DNA of 64,000 bases. It comes from Marivirga sericea. Its GTDB lineage: Bacteria > Bacteroidota > Bacteroidia > Cytophagales > Cyclobacteriaceae. Each line of letters begins with the position of its first letter. The first letter of the stretch is position 1. A model generated the notes under the pieces. The model saw nothing but the letters and a program-made list of their open reading frames with translations. It was not told where the DNA came from and did no database searches. The stretch is from NCBI RefSeq assembly GCF_900177665.1, contig NZ_FXAW01000003.1, positions 274,655 to 338,654 on the forward strand, written 5' to 3'. This document shows, in pieces, positions 63,166 through 64,000 of this stretch. A program made the position numbers and the translations under genes.

Positions 63166-64000
63166 TCATCTATTTATTAAATAATTATACTTTTCTATTT
63201 TAATATTAAATTCAGCTTCAGCTGTTGCTTTTAGCTTTCGATACTTTAGAAACTGCTGTTGTATGCGCAGCACTTCTTCAAAATCAGTACCTGATGCCGA
63301 ATACGTTTTCCAAAGAATTTCTAAAGTGCTTTCTGTTTTTTTGACTTGGCGCTCATACAAATTCATTAATTCAAGCTGTTTCTTGATCTCAAAAAGAGTA
63401 GTTTCATAATCTGTATCTAACTGATTTTTTAGATTTTGCTTTTGCAACTCAAAGCTTTCCTGCATGAGCTGAGCTTCTTTTTTTTGAGCAGTATATTTCT
63501 TTCTAAAAATGGGCAAACTAATGCTGACCATTGGCATCAAAATATCTTTACCGTTGTCAGCCAAATCCATATCCTGTCTTTCTCCTACTATCACATAATC
63601 TAAACCAAGCCCAATCTTTGGTAAGCCTTGTTTCTGAGCTAAGCTTTCATTTGCTTCAGCTGCCTGCTTTTTATATTCCAGCATTTGAATCAAGGGGTGA
63701 AAATCAAATAATGAGTCTTTAACTAAGGAAGGCTCAAAATCAATTGCATTTAAGGTCTCGGGAATCTCTACTTCAACTTCTTTGTTGATGACATTTTGAA
63801 ATGCCGTAATTAGTGGTTTTTCTTTCTGTTCCAGTATTTCAAGATTTGTCTTAGCGTCTTCCATCATAATATCTACTCTGAGCACATCTACCATCGTGCC
63901 TTTTGAGCTACTGAATTTTCGTTCAGCTAATGATTTATATGAATTGAGAATTTCAATATTCTCTTTTTCTATTTGCTGTAGTTTTCGCAGTTCATATAAT
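63166..64000 (-). CDS. TolC-family outer-membrane efflux channel, 5' part cut by window edge
   Basis: The frame is open from 64000, so this is the C-terminal part (about 278 residues). The preceding internal residues read ELRKLQQIEKENIEIL, then MVDVLRVDIMMEDAKTNLEIL, IEPSLVKDSLFDFHPLIQML-like repeat helices and a final FEEVLRIQQQFLKYRKL. Long coiled-coil helices with a barrel section (LGLDYVIVG, LMPMVSISLPIF) match the OEP repeat of CusC/CzcC-like channels. It pairs with the CusB-type adaptor downstream; the RND pump gene is probably beyond the window. Confidence 0.88.
   Translation of the reverse strand, partial: LYELRKLQQIEKENIEILNSYKSLAERKFSSSKGTMVDVLRVDIMMEDAKTNLEILEQKEKPLITAFQNVINKEVEVEIPETLNAIDFEPSLVKDSLFDFHPLIQMLEYKKQAAEANESLAQKQGLPKIGLGLDYVIVGERQDMDLADNGKDILMPMVSISLPIFRKKYTAQKKEAQLMQESFELQKQNLKNQLDTDYETTLFEIKKQLELMNLYERQVKKTESTLEILWKTYSASGTDFEEVLRIQQQFLKYRKLKATAEAEFNIKIEKYNYLINR

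Noticed and set aside
10-63990. tRNA, rRNA, CRISPR arrays, insertion sequences or phage genes
   Set aside because: No cloverleaf-like intergenic sequence, no regularly spaced repeats, and no transposase, integrase or structural phage genes were found by eye; a tRNA or covariance-model scan would be decisive.

Overview
The window is AT-rich chromosomal DNA from a member of the Bacteroidota, most likely a marine gliding member of the Cytophagales (Marivirga-like; the genus is inference from overall protein flavour). The evidence is two type IX secretion sorting domains (a type A tail on an S8 protease and a gliding-motility/type B tail on a 641-residue exported protein), a TonB-dependent receptor with a carboxypeptidase-regulatory-like plug extension, many small Bacteroidota-type lipoproteins, and several intergenic matches to the Bacteroidota -7 promoter box TAnnTTTG. 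No rRNA, tRNA, CRISPR array, insertion sequence, integrase or phage module was seen. Most of the window is ordinary host chromosome.

Layout. 1-3.2 kb (minus): partial rsgA, waaA (Kdo transferase), DUF4199 membrane protein, DMT exporter. 3.4-8.8 kb (plus): rarA, a NUMOD4/HNH protein, glyA, tatC and holB. 8.9-14.9 kb: bestrophin-type channel, outer-membrane barrel, PhoD-like phosphatase, an exported transglutaminase-fold protein and an iron-sulfur photolyase. 15-23.2 kb (plus): a large AsmA-like protein with a charged helical tail, pruA, and a pair of exported M16 proteins, one catalytic and one not. 23.3-33.3 kb (minus): ppc, two GNAT acetyltransferases, TonB receptor plus Cys-rich small protein, alpha/beta hydrolase, YdcF-like protein, Ser/Thr phosphatase-like protein and an orphan.

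33.5-42.5 kb (minus) is a concentration of exported hydrolases: prolyl oligopeptidase lipoprotein, beta-propeller-like lipoprotein, DUF1028-TPR protein, proline-iminopeptidase-like lipoprotein and a T9SS-secreted subtilase. After a 776-base AT-rich gap comes an exported serine hydrolase coupled to a small exported protein. 45.0-51.2 kb (minus) is a tightly overlapping operon hisS-hutH-T9SS protein-ybaB-glycosyltransferase behind a recognisable promoter. 51.4-53.0 kb holds rhomboid and polyprenyl synthase genes; 53.1-58.7 kb holds a peroxiredoxin with a good promoter, an unknown, an M3 oligoendopeptidase, a ferredoxin-reductase-type flavoprotein, a Cys-containing unknown and thioredoxin.

58.9-64.0 kb (minus) is the downstream part of a heavy-metal (probably copper or silver) efflux locus: partial TolC-family channel, four-helix-bundle protein, CusB-type adaptor, PF03773-type permease and a DUF3347 lipoprotein that resembles the adaptor's C-terminal domain. 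An RND pump gene would be expected beyond the right edge. This locus, the hisS operon with a TTG start embedded in a stop codon, and the exported hydrolase cluster are the parts most worth a second look; I found no clear evidence for a wholly new system.
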